Source: Phragmites australis (taxonomy: Eukaryota; Streptophyta; Magnoliopsida; Poales; Poaceae). From it: DNA of 64,000 bases. The translations under genes and the position numbers were made by a program. Below, piece after piece: positions 1 to 12,239 of the stretch. The stretch covers positions 12,007,501-12,071,500 of the forward strand of contig NC_084932.1 in the NCBI RefSeq assembly GCF_958298935.1. Reading direction: 5' to 3'. The notes under the pieces were generated by a model. The model had not been told where the DNA came from. It was given only the letters and a program-made list of their open reading frames with translations, and did no database searches. Every line of letters begins with the position of its first letter. The stretch's first letter is position 1.

Positions 1-977
1 TCATCTTCCATGGCCCATTGAGTCCCTGGATTCGTCATTGCAAACTTCTGCAGTAGCCTCGGAGCATAGTTGTAAGACTCTTCAAAGCTTTCAAACCACA
101 TGTTTAACGTCTTCTGCTTCACTCACCATGCGGTGTGGTAATTGATCAGCATATGTTTGTGCCAATAAGGGTGATAAGGAGTTGGGCTATGAACCTCGCA
201 TCAATGGCGTGGTTCACATTTCTAATAGCCTCTTAGCTGCATGTATGTGGGGTGTGCCTACTGAGCACAAAATAGTTCTCATATTTTGGCTTATGCACTC
301 GTACAAAGTAAGGACAATTCAGGTACTTGATACACCTGACCTCATACTCTGTAGGGTTAGATCGGCTGCACTTGTGGTCCCTTCGTGTGATTACAACATA
401 GTTGCTAATAAAGTGGATAACCTCCTCCCTATTACGAAACCGTTGTCCGACCTGGATGTCGCTATTTTGGTATCCCTAGTTGGATAGGGTGTTATACTCA
501 ATGACGGCACAATCCAGCAACCTAGCACCACGCAAGTACTGGATTATCAACATCGGGTCATCGTTGTCAGCAGCTTCTTGATCTCCGCTACCACCAGCTT
601 CATCATCCATGCATCCTGAATTTACCTTAGAAGGGTCCACTCCAGCTTCCTTTGTACCGGAACAACCCTCCCTCCTCTTCATGCATCACATGTTGGCCTA
701 AACCTTTCACGCTAGTCAGTACATCACCTTGCACCAGTCGTGACACTATGTTTACGTACACCCTCATTTCAAAGTTCTTATCTAATGCTTTGCGTGGGTA
801 CAAAGCCCATGCATTGTTCCTTGTCATCTCAAACAACATATGGACAATGGCTGAGCTATTTGGAACAAGCCTTGAACGCACACCCTCTAGGATAACATTA
901 TATGACTGTTGGTTCAAACGTAAAAGGCTCATAACATGTAATTTCAGGCCATCTAGATCAATAAGTACCTCAACCAT
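1..977 (-). pseudogene. MULE (MuDR-like) transposase, N-terminal part, decayed
   Basis: The minus strand carries the start of a Mutator-like transposase whose catalytic part lies beyond the left edge. A possible start Met lies at 977, followed by about 115 open residues. After frame changes, the MuDR DNA-binding domain reads from about 478 downwards: a segment with NREEVIHFISNYV, then a Cys/His-rich stretch with RCIKYLNCPYFVRVHKPKY and HTPHTC, the usual C-x(n)-C-x(n)-H-x-C pattern of this domain. A stop follows at 233-235. Homology continues to position 1, with FEESYNYAPRLLQKF and NPGTQWAMEDE typical of the stretch before the DDE domain. Frames shift near 620 and 480 and there are several stops, so no product is expected. 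The family call is from motifs I recognise; the subfamily is unknown. Confidence 0.8.
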
Positions 978-1885
978 ATTCTCTATGTACTGGTAGTTCT
1001 AAATTGATACGAGCCTCCCATGCAAAACAGCGGGACGTTCTCCATACTAAATATGGATAGACATAGCGTATCTACTAAACAAACGTACACAACTAATTAT
1101 GCCCCTCAATAAATAATAAATACATTAACCTAAGTGATTAAGCTAATTAATCAAATTAGTTTTGTTAAACAAATTACTCCAATTAATTATATAACTCTAA
1201 TAACTCTGATTAAATTAAATAAATACTCTAATTATATTGGTTAATGACATGCATACAATTATGTTAAGAAAATAATCTAATTACACTGATTAAACTAAAT
1301 CAATAATATAATTACACTGACTAATTAAATTCATATAATAAAACTATTCAAAAAATCTAAATACTCTAATTTATCAACTTAATATAATTTAACAGATTAA
1401 TCAATCTACTTACTCTAATAACTATTACTAATCTAAGTATTAATTACATATATAATCTAAGTACTCTAATTTAGCAACTTAATATAATTTATCAAATCTA
1501 ATTCATGGGCTTAAACAATCCACTTACTCTTATTATTATTACTAATCTATATTAATTACCTACATAATCTAAGTACTTACTATAACTGATCTTACACTGC
1601 TCCTCCTCCTCTCCTTGCGATGCTACTCCTCGCCTCATGTTGCGCTGTTGCTCCTCACCTCGCGCTCCACTGCTTGCCTCTACTGCTCCTCACCTCTGCT
1701 GCTCCTCCTCACTCCTCATTTTATAGCGTTGTAGGCAACTTGACGCACCGAAAGCATTGACATCAACAAAACAACGCACTAACGCGCAAAAAAGAAAGCA
1801 ACATGCATGCATGCCGGCCATTTGCACAGAAAGCAAAAATCGAAGTGATGATGACACGAAAAAAGCAGACGTGATAACCGGGCCA
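978..1885. other. AT-rich non-coding stretch
   Basis: No gene is visible. Positions 1080-1600 are strongly AT-rich, with degenerate repetition of CTAATTA and ACTCTAAT motifs, followed by a CTCCTC-rich stretch at 1600-1720. It could be the 5' flank or terminal inverted repeat of the MULE, but I could not define a terminal repeat. Confidence 0.5.
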
Positions 1886-2100
1886 TGCCATATTTGGCAC
1901 ACGAGGTGCTGAATATGGCACTGTAGCTCATATTCGGCACCTCATATGCCGAATACAATTGATTTTTTGGCACATGAGATGCCGAATATGGACTACAGTG
2001 TTATATTCGGCACCTCATATGCTCAATATGGCTGGGTCCGTATTTTTTCAGCGTACGGTGTATCAAAAGTTAGTTTTCGGTAAATGAGGTGCCGAATATG
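1886..2100. repeat. Cluster of five diverged palindromic 25-30 bp motifs
   Basis: Five imperfect copies of a self-complementary motif, roughly ATATTCGGCACCTCAT followed by ATGCCGAATAT, start near 1888, 1929, 1967, 2001 and 2073. Each can fold on itself and also pair with its neighbours. No terminal repeats or coding sequence accompany them. Function is unknown. Confidence 0.65.
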
Positions 2101-4185
2101 GATGCTAAAATTGTACATACAATGATATGTTATCTATTTTGGTAAATACAATCACGTATGTTGTCTAATTTTGAATTTTTGCCAAAACAATGTACATAAC
2201 CCTAGATGGTTCTCCCTTTTTGGTGAAAAGAAAAACCTAAAAACTCTATGTGTCTCTCTATTCGGTTATGTAGCACGCACTATTGCTTTATTGTCATTTC
2301 GCCAACAATGTTCAACTCGATCAACTCACGCATGGACCGATGGCTTCTTACTGTTGCTCAGTCAACACGTGGGCCATGCTTTCTCAGTGTGCGCTTGCTC
2401 ACGATCGCTAGGCCACAGTGCACCCCGACCACATCTGGGCCGCATGCCCTATCTTGGTTGTGCGCCCCTCTCCAGGCCGCCGAGCCACGTGCACCTCCAA
2501 GCAGCACATGAGCCACTGTGGCAACATATAAAAAAACCAAACACAAGCATAAACATATAAATCAACAAGTATGTAACTTCAATAATACTTATTTAAAGCA
2601 ATAAACAAAGACCAGCAGCATCAAGCAAGACGTATATAATGAATGCATCCCATACCTATCTTACAAGGGCAAAGTGTGTCAATTTAATACTTATTTTTTC
2701 TAGAACCTAAAGCATAGATTCTGATACCAGTTTTAATACCCTGGGACGCCAAATAAGCTCGAAATGCAACTAAACAAACCTACAAGCACGTCAAACTAGA
2801 AAATTTTGGTAACACCTCCATATAAATAGGAGCAACATAGAAGCAACCATAAATAGATATAAATACAAATTATGGCGGTAAAACAACATGCTATCATTAT
2901 TTAGCATCATAAGAAGATAAAAAGACAAATTCCAATGACCACACCGACCACAACTACAACATTTATTGAGCACGATAATGATGCAATTTCACTAGTGAAT
3001 GTTATTGGGATTTTCGACCATTAAAAACATTACAACTTGTATGTGACGACAAGACATATGGTGAAATGTGAACAAGGTGCTACTAGTCCTATCCCGCATG
3101 CTTGCTTGCTCATGGACCTCTTTGGGAGAAAATTATAAAGGTGAGATTAAAAAAAATCTCAGGAAACAAATTACTTTAATAAGCATATTGCATTGCCAAC
3201 AAGTCATCAACAAGCTATGCTGAGATAACTATATACAGTACGATGACATGTAAACGTGCCAACGGACACGATGTGTCACACCGACTCACCATGAGGTCCG
3301 CAGTGACGGCAATTTAGCAATTGGCTATGGATAAATGCAAGGAGCGCCGAGTTTGTTTGGTACTATGTGTCAAAAAAATTAGCCAACACATGTAAGGAGA
3401 TGAAACAACCAATTATTGCATCTCAAAAAAATTCTAGCAGCAATCCAATTGTGCGCATAATAAATCATAATCGGCATGCGTGGGCACTAAACCTTACCAA
3501 ACTTTCAAGTCACCCGGCTGCTGATTGTCAAGAAAGTTTTGTGGTTTCACTTGGCGGTCCATGCAGATTCTTCCTAAACATGAACAGAGCGCTCCAGTAG
3601 ATTCTGGATCCTACAGAAGAAGAGAAAAGCATAACAATCAATGCATTCAATGTTCGAAAACGGATTAGCTCAGCCCTAACTAGTTACTGCCTTTAATAGC
3701 GAGTTAATGGGCTGTTGCTGCCTGTAATGGTCCAACTCAAAAGAGCAGTTAGGAGTCATGTGGAACTGCCTTTTCCATATAAGACCGTCAGTATGAAATA
3801 TAGTAAGACAAGTATGAGCTAAACTAGCATAGATCTCCTTTTACAATTAGTGCATATTAACTATCTGTAATGAAATATATTAAGACAAGTCTGTTATTTT
3901 TGTAAAAAGAAAAAGATACAGATAAAAGGCTCAAAATATTTTGTTTCTTAGGTGCATTTTGGAAGCCAACTATACTTGTTGCATTCTGAATTGCATGAGA
4001 ATGGAGTACAATGCATTGAATAGGAAAAAAAGGCAACTATTCCTAATTTTGCATGTCTTAATCAAACATAACTCGTGATACTCAAAACAGTTTGCTAGAT
4101 GACAGTTTGTACTATCTAGGCCTTCGTACTAAAGAGTAATTATGGTTACTAAATACTCCTGGGTGCTCTACTGTATTAAGGCCAT
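2101..4185. other. Non-coding stretch, no gene recognised
   Basis: Only short chance reading frames are present. The one feature of note is a primer-binding-site-like sequence at 2717-2730. The stretch may be decayed LTR or flanking sequence of the old chromovirus to the right, but I could not prove that. Confidence 0.4.
2717..2730 (-). other. Possible retrotransposon primer-binding site (initiator Met tRNA type)
   Basis: The minus strand reads TGGTATCAGAATC, close to the TGGTATCAGAGC complement of initiator Met tRNA used by many plant LTR elements. It is preceded in that sense by a GGGTATTA-type sequence resembling a degenerate LTR end. If real, an LTR lies to its right. The match is short and no gag follows. 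Confidence 0.3.
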
Positions 4186-4224
4186 GTTTGTTTTAGCTCA
4201 GAATTGTTCTGAGCTGAAACAAAC
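4186..4224. repeat. Short near-perfect hairpin at the edge of MITE-like sequence
   Basis: The arms GTTTGTTTTAGCTCAGAA and TTCTGAGCTGAAACAAAC (one mismatch) flank a 3 base loop. TTTGTTT..AGCT motifs like this are common at the ends of hAT or Harbinger-type grass MITEs. The AT-rich stretch to about 4560 may be the rest of such an element, but no partner end or target duplication was found. Confidence 0.5.
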
Positions 4225-4689
4225 AGCTAGCTTATTTGTTCAGATTATTATAAACTAAAGCTCAGATTATAATAAACTCATAAGCTTTGAAAATGAGCTT
4301 ATTTTAGCTTATTTTGGCCTTTTACTATACTACCCATCAAATTTAGGGGACATTACCTGCCAATGCCACTCCCCCCACCCTACACCTGAATCCCCCGTCC
4401 CCTATTGAGGGCATTGCAGACTTTTACCAATAATTCAGACTCTAATAATCTAGGTTGCGAAACAGCTCACAGCTTATTTCCCTTTAGCTTATCATAATCT
4501 AACTTATTATAATCCACCATCTATTCAGTGAATCCACACAACTGCTAGTTCTGTGCATTAATGCTTACCATACACAGTTTTTCTCACTGAATTTGTAAAT
4601 AAACAATAGTAGATAGAATAGTAATAAATTCCATATTGTTGAATACGTCAATATATAAGAAGTGCCCCAAATCATCCCAGTGTTTAAAA

Positions 4690-7600
4690 CTTTATTTTTA
4701 CTAGTCCCTGAATTAGTCATTGGTAAATACAAGTCTTACAACAGGTAACATCACAGTTATACAACAAATAGTGTGGTGAAATAACTCCACCAAGCTAATA
4801 ATACATAAAGGATTATACTAAGGCCTACGAAAAACACAGAATATGACACCAGATAGTACAGCAGGGCAGCAAGGTCAACACGCTACTCCACATGCAACTC
4901 GGGTGTGGACGCGACCATGACTTATTCGTCACTCTCACCATCGGCATCGGTGAAATCCGGATCTTCCTCTGAAATCATAAGCGAGTGTGAGTATAAACAT
5001 ACTTAGCAAGTCCTAACTCTTGCCCTACATCAAGGGGTATTGATACATACATATTGTATTGACAAGGGTAAGACAATAAGTTTAATTTTTCCGGTAAAGC
5101 TAATTTTACACATGCATTAGTTCATTTTCATAAGGTGGGTTTTGTGAAAACATCAACAATATTACAGGAAGGGGGGTTCATCCATGGTGGAAGGTCACCA
5201 GGGCCCATATTTTAATATTGCTAGACACTCCGTCTACAGCAATCCATGGCACACTACTTGACCTATTTCCCAAAACAGACACGCGCTGCCCACTCACATT
5301 CTAAGGAAATGCACACATCCCATGCTAGTTGTCGTGACTGAGCCATAATTCATCCATGACCATAGATAGAACTATTTGAATAGTTTTACCTCTGCAGAGT
5401 GGCACACTTTACCCATAAGTTGAGCTTTGCAGCAACCATCAACATGGCAGTGCAACTTAACAAAGTCATTACCCACCACAGCATTATCCCACAAGCCACC
5501 TATGGAAGCTAACCAGGGGTTCCTGACCTTTACTAGGCCTTCAACTCAGTGGAGAAGCCTGCACCTACTTGCACCTGCTCCATGGCCTCCCATTGCACTC
5601 CTGCCTTCGGATGACCAGTAGACTAGTTGGTGGGGTTTAGACTAAGCCCCACAACATACAAGGGTTGAGTGGTTGTACAATGAAGACCATGTAAGATGAC
5701 ACACAAACTCGGTCCTTATTCGAGCTAAGGCAAAAATCTCTACATTAAGCCTGCCACATATGCATCACTTAAACTCCAAAGGCATTCTCGATGGGAACCT
5801 AATTTGTCCAAGCTCTAACAGGTTCACTGCTATTATCAATATTTGGTAAACATCCCCATCTCGATGCCCACACAATACCAAAGTAACAAGTTTCACCCAT
5901 TTTGCAAAACTAACCATGATTAAATATTAGATAACCGTAAAGTATACAGTCCTAAGCATACTAGTACCAAGGGATTCGTGTTGGCGTATTTGATATTGCC
6001 GAGATGGTAATTCTAGGGTTATCAAGGTTATATATGGAATGATAGCAATCAGTCCGGATAATTCTACAATAGGACATAAACTAGGTCAACAACTTTAAAT
6101 TATGCAAATAAATAGTACTTATGCAATTATTCGGTGGAAAACAGCTGCTGCGGGTTGTGATGCTAAAACTGGGTACAATATTATCAGCGAGGGAAATAGA
6201 TTGAGACTTGCATCCACTAAAGTCCTCGAGGGGTTCATGCTCAAAGTCTTGTGTTCCCGACTCCTCCTCATCCTTGAACTCTCTTGTTTCTAAAACACGG
6301 GCACCCAAACAACACAAACACACAAATAAATACAAACAAATATTAAATTTAAATAAATATGAAATTGATGGAAATAGATAGGGTTTGAATTTAGTTGAAT
6401 ATCAGTGAAAGAATCATTGAAATTGGAGATCAAACAGAGGAGATATGGGCTCCGGGAGTTGGGCGAAAGAATAAATTCGGGAAAAAGAAAAGGGAAGAAT
6501 ATTGACTAAAATATTCTCTGGAAAAAGAAAATGGTTATTGTGTTCTGGACTGGGTTCATGCATCTGTGGACCAGAAGAACTCCAGTCTATGGTCCACGAT
6601 GGACCAGGGGCGTAGACATGCTGATGTGGCTGCTGACTGGGCTAAAGTGGGTGGTGTCGGCTGAGGTGGTGGCTGACATGGTAGACATGTGCTGGTAACG
6701 GGGTGAGAGGTCATCGGGGCAGCGCTGGGATGGCGGCGCCGGGGAGCCACGACGGGGGCTCATCGGAGAGCTCACTGCTGGCAGCTCCCAGCCTCAGATT
6801 AGGCTGAGAGGGGGTCTAAGGAGGTTGCATGTGGTGGCAGAGCTAGTGGTAGGCATCTCGATGACGGTCGTTGGTTGAAACAGGGCCAACAACTTGCTAG
6901 AGTTGGAAGCAGCGATGGCTGATGGGGAAAACACATGGGGAGCTGATTTGGCTTGGGATTTTTGGTGTCGAGAGTGTGTATGGGGTGCGGGGAAGTGTTA
7001 TCCATGCTCGGCTTGGCCGTTGGGGCATCAACGGTGGCTGGCAATGGAGATGGATCCTAACGGGCCTTGGTGACTCAGTGACGCCTCGGGGGAGAGGCTA
7101 GGCCGAGGGGTGAGGGAGGTAGAGTGTCTGATGGAGCTTCTCGTGAGTCCAATTGTCCCATGGCGGTTTCTAGCAGAGAGGAAAAGAACATTGTGAGAGG
7201 GAGAGAGGGAGAAGGTGACGCTTGCCTCGGTGTGCTTGGTGGAAGCCAACGAGGTGTGAAGGAGTGAGCGGTGTCTTTCATAGGCGGTGAGAGGGAGGGA
7301 ATAAGCACATAATTGGCTGACAATCATGGCGAAAGCTGACCGTGGCATGCTGCTTTGGCAAGAGGACAGGACCAGCATGAACAAGCACCAATGGCCTCAT
7401 ACGTGCGTGCAAGAACTCATGCGTGCGCGCGCGCACACACACAGAGAGAGATAGAGAGAGAGAGAGATGAAACGGAAGGTAGGTCCATGGTTGGCAGTGA
7501 CCGGCTATGGTCTGTATGCTGCACGGTCCGCTTCAACGCTATGCACTCATTGCCGGCTCTGTGCTTGGTGACCTTGTAGAGAGGGCTGGGGAGACAAGGT

Positions 7601-7945
7601 GGTGGAGGTTGCACGGTGTGGTATGGGCGGGTGGGGTCCATGTCCGGTGAGCTCAGGAATGTGTGCGAGTGGTGGGAGTGAGAGGAAGTCGACGAAGACG
7701 GTGGGATAGGCTAGTCAGAGGGAGCAGTTAGCCAGGCTGGTCAGGAGAGGGGGCAAACTAGACTCGGCCATTGTGAGGGAAGGAGAGAAAAGAAAGGGAG
7801 GGAGAGCCAGAGATGGGCTGGGCCACGGGAAGGAAACGGAAAGAGAGAGGGAGAATGGGTCGGTTGGAATTGAGTCCAAGAAGAGGGGGAAAAGAGAAAG
7901 ATTTTGATTTTTGATTTTTTTTCTTCTGAAAATTGGGATGTTACA
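4690..7945 (-). repeat. 3' LTR of the old minus-strand chromovirus (left boundary uncertain)
   Basis: In minus-strand sense the LTR starts at 7945 with TGTAACATCCCAATTTTC, directly after a degenerate purine tract that follows the chromodomain. It contains a C/T-rich segment (7000-7900) and gypsy-LTR motifs down to the R-like sequence at 4690-4745. No long ORF in it is credible. The far end was not found; it may lie near 4560 or, if the 2717 site is real, near 2735. The LTR is heavily diverged and no matching copy is present in the window. Confidence 0.55.
7421..7467 (+). repeat. Compound microsatellite GC/CA/GA
   Basis: Runs of GC, AC and then GA dinucleotides lie side by side inside the old LTR. 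Compound microsatellites like this often vary in length. Confidence 0.9.
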
Positions 7946-7984
7946 AAACTACCACACTTAAAAAGAAGCTCACCCTCGAGATTT

Positions 7985-9476
7985 GGGGTCTTCCTCAAAT
8001 AGATAGGGAAGCTCTGTTCTCAATGCATCCTCTCGTTCCCATGTGGCTTCTACTTCGGTGTAACTATGCCACTGCACTCGACACAGACACACTGTTGATC
8101 CTCTCATCTACTGTGTTACTGCATCTAACATTTTGCTAGAACATCCTGGTACCACAGGTCATTCTGCAGATCCAGTTTTTCCATGGTGATATGTTCTTTT
8201 GGTATCCTCAAACACTTCTTTAGCTGGGAGACGTGGAAGATATTTTGTACATCGACCAGTTCCTATGGTAGTTGTATCCGGTAGGCCACTGCACCAACTT
8301 TTATTAGAATTTGGTATGATCCAATATACCAGGGAGCCAACTTTTCACGAACTCGAAACCTCCATGTTCCCTATATTGGTGAGACTTTAAGGTATACGTA
8401 CTCTCCAACCTTGAAGTTTAGGCCCATTCTTCTTTTGTCTATGTAGCTCTTTTGACGGGATTGAGCTATCTTTAGCTTTTCTATTACTTCTGCAACTCGG
8501 TCTTCCACCTCTTTTATGGGGGAGTGTCCTAGTAGGGTACGCTCTCCAACTTCAGACCACATTAAAGGCGTTCTGCACTTTTGGCCATAAAGAGCCTCAA
8601 AAGGGGACATCTTTAAGCTAGCTTGGTAGCTATTATTGTACGAGAACAATGCATAGGCTAAACTTTTCTCCCAGTCCTTTCCATAGGTCAGGGCGTAGGC
8701 TATTAACATGTCTTGAAGGATCTAGTTGACCCTTTCGATTTGGCCATCAGCCTACAGGTGATAGGCAGTGATGCAGTCCAGGTTGGTTCCCATGGATGTG
8801 TGTAGGCTCTTGAAAAACCTTGAGGTGAACTGATTACCTCTATCAGAGACAATCCTGCTGGGGACTCCATGTAGCTTCACTATGTTATCTACGTGCAGTT
8901 GGGAAAGCGTATCGTCACCGTAGTTTGTTCGTACATGTATGAAGTGAGCAACCGTAGTGAGGCTGTCCTCTATTACCCATACTGAGGTATTTCCCTTCTT
9001 TATATTGAGGAGTTCAATTATGAAATGTAGGCCTACTTCATCCCATTTTCACACAGAAATTGGTAAGGGTTGAAGTAATTCGGCAGGTTTCTGGTGTTGT
9101 GCCTTGACTCTCAGGCATGTGTCGCACTGGGTAACAAACTTGGCTATGTCTACCTTCATCCCATTCCACTAGTATTTTCTTTTTAGGTACAGGTACATCT
9201 TTGTGGCATCTGGGTTGATGGAGTATACTGAGTTGTGGGTTTCATCCAGAATTACTTTCCTAGATTTCTCTTCCTGGCGTACACAAAGCCTATCCTTGTA
9301 CCATAAGAGTCCTTTTTCATCTACTCCAAAATGTGGAGCCTTATGCTCTCCAGTGTTTACAGATCTTCATCAACTCCGAATCCTTGTGTTGGGATTGCTT
9401 AATTTGCTCATCCAGTGTAGGTTGTACACTCAAGTTATGGATATAGGCTTGAGATAGTATATGTTAGTTTAACCTT
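7985..9476 (-). pseudogene. Chromovirus integrase and C-terminal chromodomain (outer Ty3/gypsy element)
   Basis: Reading the minus strand from 9476: the integrase N-terminal zinc-binding region (VILDETHNSVYSINPDATK, then KFVTQCDTCLRVKAQHQKPA near 9100), the catalytic core (SVWVIEDSLTTVAHF near 8960), the region around NSYQASLKMSPFEALYG near 8640, and a chromodomain at about 8165-7985 with LCRVQWHSYTEVEATWERED. This order marks a chromovirus pol 3' end. In the family, integrase inserts the cDNA and the chromodomain steers it to certain chromatin. Stops and frameshifts are frequent (for example within the chromodomain just before MRGSTVC), so it is dead. At 9476 it ends abruptly at the LTR of another element; reverse transcriptase and RNase H of this copy are absent from the window. 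Confidence 0.9.
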
Positions 9477-10438
9477 TGTGAGAGCAAGAGTTCGTCTTAC
9501 CCCAGCAAGTACGGCGAGAGTTTCTTCTAAGGAGGAGACTCAAGCTTGGAGACAAAGTTTAAGAGGAAGGAACACCACGAATGTATTGATGGTAGAAAAA
9601 ATAGATCGCTATGGGAGGAGTATCATAGCGTGACTTGGTGTATTTTCACCTCTGTGTCTTTCTGCTATCTATCTCATCTCTCCCTCTCCCAGGCGACCAT
9701 GGCCCTCTATTTATAGGGTTATGCGTAGCTTGGTGTACAAGTTATCATAATGTACAAATATCTGGGACCTGACTAAATTACTGGGCCTTATCCCAAGTAA
9801 CTACTTTCTACCCTATCTGGAAGACAAATATCTACCATGGTAACTATTGTGGTAACTGCCCCCTGAAGACGGCAAGCCGGTCGCCAATTGCGGCCTGGTG
9901 TCGTACTGTCAGGGGTGTCAGGATAGCCTCCATTATGCTGGAGTGTCAGAGCGGTGTCCATCAGCCTAAGTGTTTAGTGCCGATCACTTCCTTGCAGGCA
10001 AAGCATGACCGGTGCTCCCCTTCTGTCAGATCTTTCCTAAGGCCTGCTGACTCACCTTGTAACCTTCGGGAAGTCAGCCCGAGCAGCTGGAGATGGGGGC
10101 CTCGGGAGGCATGGCTTTTGGAGGTGAAGGCTTCGTTGGGCAAGCCCCGGAAGGCCAGGGCTTCAGGAGGCCGAGGCTTTGGGGGACCAATGCTTCGGGA
10201 GACTGAGGTCTCGGAGGGAGCCTGGCTTTGGGGGGCTGGGTTTTGGGAGGCTGAGCCTTGGGGAGGCCGAGCCGGTTAAGCCAAGGGAAGGCTTCGCAGG
10301 TACCAAGAGGTACCGAGAAGGGACCTGATGACTTCGGAGATTGAGCCTTTAGCTGAGGGTTTGAAGTCATGGCTCCGGATGGACCTGGATAGTAATCTTC
10401 AATCATTATCCTCAGGCTAGTTTATTTTCCCCCCAACA
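9477..10438 (-). repeat. 3' LTR of Tat-like copy 1
   Basis: 962 bp. In minus sense it begins TGTTGGGGGGAAAATAAA (plus strand ends CCCCCCAACA at 10438) and ends near TGTGAGAGCAAG at 9477. A TATA box (TATTTATA on plus, 9708-9715) sits where the other LTRs of the family have it. The purine-rich tract, read on minus as GAATGAGGGGGTAC, lies just beyond 10438, which identifies this as the 3' LTR. Confidence 0.85.
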
Positions 10439-11099
10439 GTACCCCCTCATTCTTAGGCCCCGATGTTTCGGAGAGGGGAGAGGATGCAGAGGAAAACCAA
10501 CCCTAGCCTGGTATAGTATCAAGGATGCCTGATAGCAATTCTCTATCCTTAAGAAGTTTTTTCATTGAGGAACCGTGGGTGTCGATGGCGAGGCCCAAGG
10601 TTGATGGTGTACTGGTGGTGGCAGTTTGCCCTAGGGCTTGTTGGAGCTGGTATGTGCGGTGTCGGGACCCCGGGCTAGAGGGGCATCGATGGATGTGGTG
10701 TACTCTGGGGTCCGTGCCGAGACTGATACAGGTTATCCGGATTCCTTTGGTATGGTTCTTTCTACCTTTTGAGGTCGCGAGAGTAGAGGTTACGTGTAGT
10801 ATTAGAGGATCCTATGCATTTGCCTGGTAGGATTAGATGTACCACTGCCTCATTCTGATTGGACAATGCAGGGGTCGTTTAGAGTCTTGTGCCCATGCCC
10901 CTGTCATGTGCTGAAAGGAGTCTAGGTTATTAATGTGACGGGACGTCCATGCGATAAAATGAGGCATTCATCGTGGAACGCTCCCACGTGCTAGCGAAAC
11001 GATCGGGGCATGGCCACGATCCCCTCAGGCATTCAATGGGGGATACCGCGGTGTTGGTTCTGCTTCATCTTCCAGACTTACGTAGCTGCTTGGCCTGGG

Positions 11100-11106
11100 T
11101 ATAAAC
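11100..11106 (+). promoter_or_regulatory. TATA box of a putative antisense unit, copy 1
   Basis: TATAAAC in the context GGGTATAAA, about 63 bp before the ATG at 11169. The second copy of the family has GGGTATAAA at the same distance from the homologous ATG on its antisense strand. Promoter activity is inferred. Confidence 0.4.
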
Positions 11107-11168
11107 CTGGGGTCACCCGGCTGGATTCTCCGCAGGCCTACGAGCGAGCAGTTAACCTTGACTTGAGT

Positions 11169-11321
11169 ATGGCGTCATCTTCCTCCTTATCCTCTTCGGA
11201 GATGTTAATGATCTCGATGGCTTCTTCGGGAGTCAGACTGTTTCAGTTGCCAGTAGAGGCGCTAGTGGCCATGCAGCTTCCATCTCTGCAGGGGAGGCGT
11301 TTGCCTGCCGCTCCGGTCTGA
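11169..11321 (+). CDS. Small antisense ORF (MASSSS-type) in Tat-like copy 1
   Basis: A 50-codon frame antisense to the element, starting MASSSSLSSSE and ending with TGA at 11319-11321. The homologous frame in copy 2 (49632 down to 49555) starts MASSSSSSSLE and ends after 25 codons, so only the serine-rich N-terminus is shared. It lies 63 bp downstream of a conserved TATA box and 18 bp before the next antisense frame. I do not recognise a function. It may be a leader ORF or merely conserved sequence. Whether it is translated is unknown. Confidence 0.35.
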   Translation: MASSSSLSSSEMLMISMASSGVRLFQLPVEALVAMQLPSLQGRRLPAAPV

Positions 11322-11339
11322 CCTTTGGCTAGGGACGCA

Positions 11340-11606
11340 ATGCCCATCGAGATCATCGATATCTCCGATGAAGATGAGGAGATTGACTGGGATCTCCTAT
11401 GGGGGGAGAGTGAGCAGGTGTCTGTGGAGATGGCGGCGAAGGAGGAGGCTTAGAAGGCGAGGGAGAAGGCCCCGCTCGCGACCTCCTCGAACTCTTCTGT
11501 GTCCTCAGACAGCTCAGGAGCCGTCTACTGTATCGGCTTCCACAGCGGTAGGTCGCATATGAGGTGCATACGCTGTCCCATGCGTGGCCCTTGTCGGGAT
11601 CCGTAG
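11340..11606 (+). pseudogene. Conserved acidic antisense ORF, copy 1 (one stop)
   Basis: The frame opens with an ATG at 11340 and reads MPIEIIDISDEDEEIDWDLL, followed by a Ser-rich stretch (SSNSSVSSDSSGA) and a basic Arg/Cys tail. It ends at 11604-11606 with one in-frame TAG at 11451-11453. The homologous antisense frame at 49450-49187 reads IIDISDDDEEID, a stop, then DLLLRESEPAS, SSDSSTSSDSFGA and the same basic tail. The two copies are stopped at different codons, which suggests the frame was once open for 88 or more residues. The product would be a small acidic-then-basic protein. No known domain is recognised. Extra ORFs, some antisense, are known in plant Ty3/gypsy elements. Confidence 0.5.
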
Positions 11607-12239
11607 GAGGTGAAGGCGATCACCAGGATGGCGTACTTGGTGAAGTCATGAGGCATCCATGTCTCACGATTGACCATGGCCTCAGTGTGGGCTCGTGGCT
11701 TGACTTTGTCACCTTGTACTCTTTCTCACCTGTTTTGCTCCGTCGGGGTCTATCTTCTTCGTGGAAATTTATGTACTGTCACTTTTGTATGTGTCCTCTG
11801 GAAGTACTAATTGTTCAATAATATAATATGGACCTTCAGGGATGGTCGTATCTCCTTCTGCATTGGTGTGCAAGGGGATCTTTCGAATGGGTGACCGTAT
11901 GTGTGTGTGCCTTCGTGCCTTCAAGCAGCGCTTCTTTGTCCCCTTCATAGGCGATGGCTAGTTTTTCTAATGACCGAGGTGCCGAGCCTTCACATAGATC
12001 ATCGCCGGTTTCGTTCCCCTTCTGGGGGAGAGATGGCCTCAAAAATCTGGTCATGGTAGATATGTAGAGTAACTAAGGAGAGTCGGGTGAAGCAGTGGCG
12101 ACCTCGTTGTTCCCGATTATTGCGTACTCCTCGGGCTCGGCACTGGTAGGGCCTTCTTCCCAATTTGTTCCAGATTTCTGACTCAGCGAAGTCCATCTTG
12201 AACCCTTGGAGACAAGCTCTGGAGGTGGTCCTTGACCCT

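Noticed and set aside
2171..2560. 129-codon plus-strand frame
   Set aside because: Composition looks random, overlapping frames are open on both strands and no domain is recognised.
6556..7998. Several 60-118 codon frames in a C/T-rich stretch as a gene
   Set aside because: Low-complexity LTR sequence with microsatellite. Several overlapping frames are open and none has a domain.
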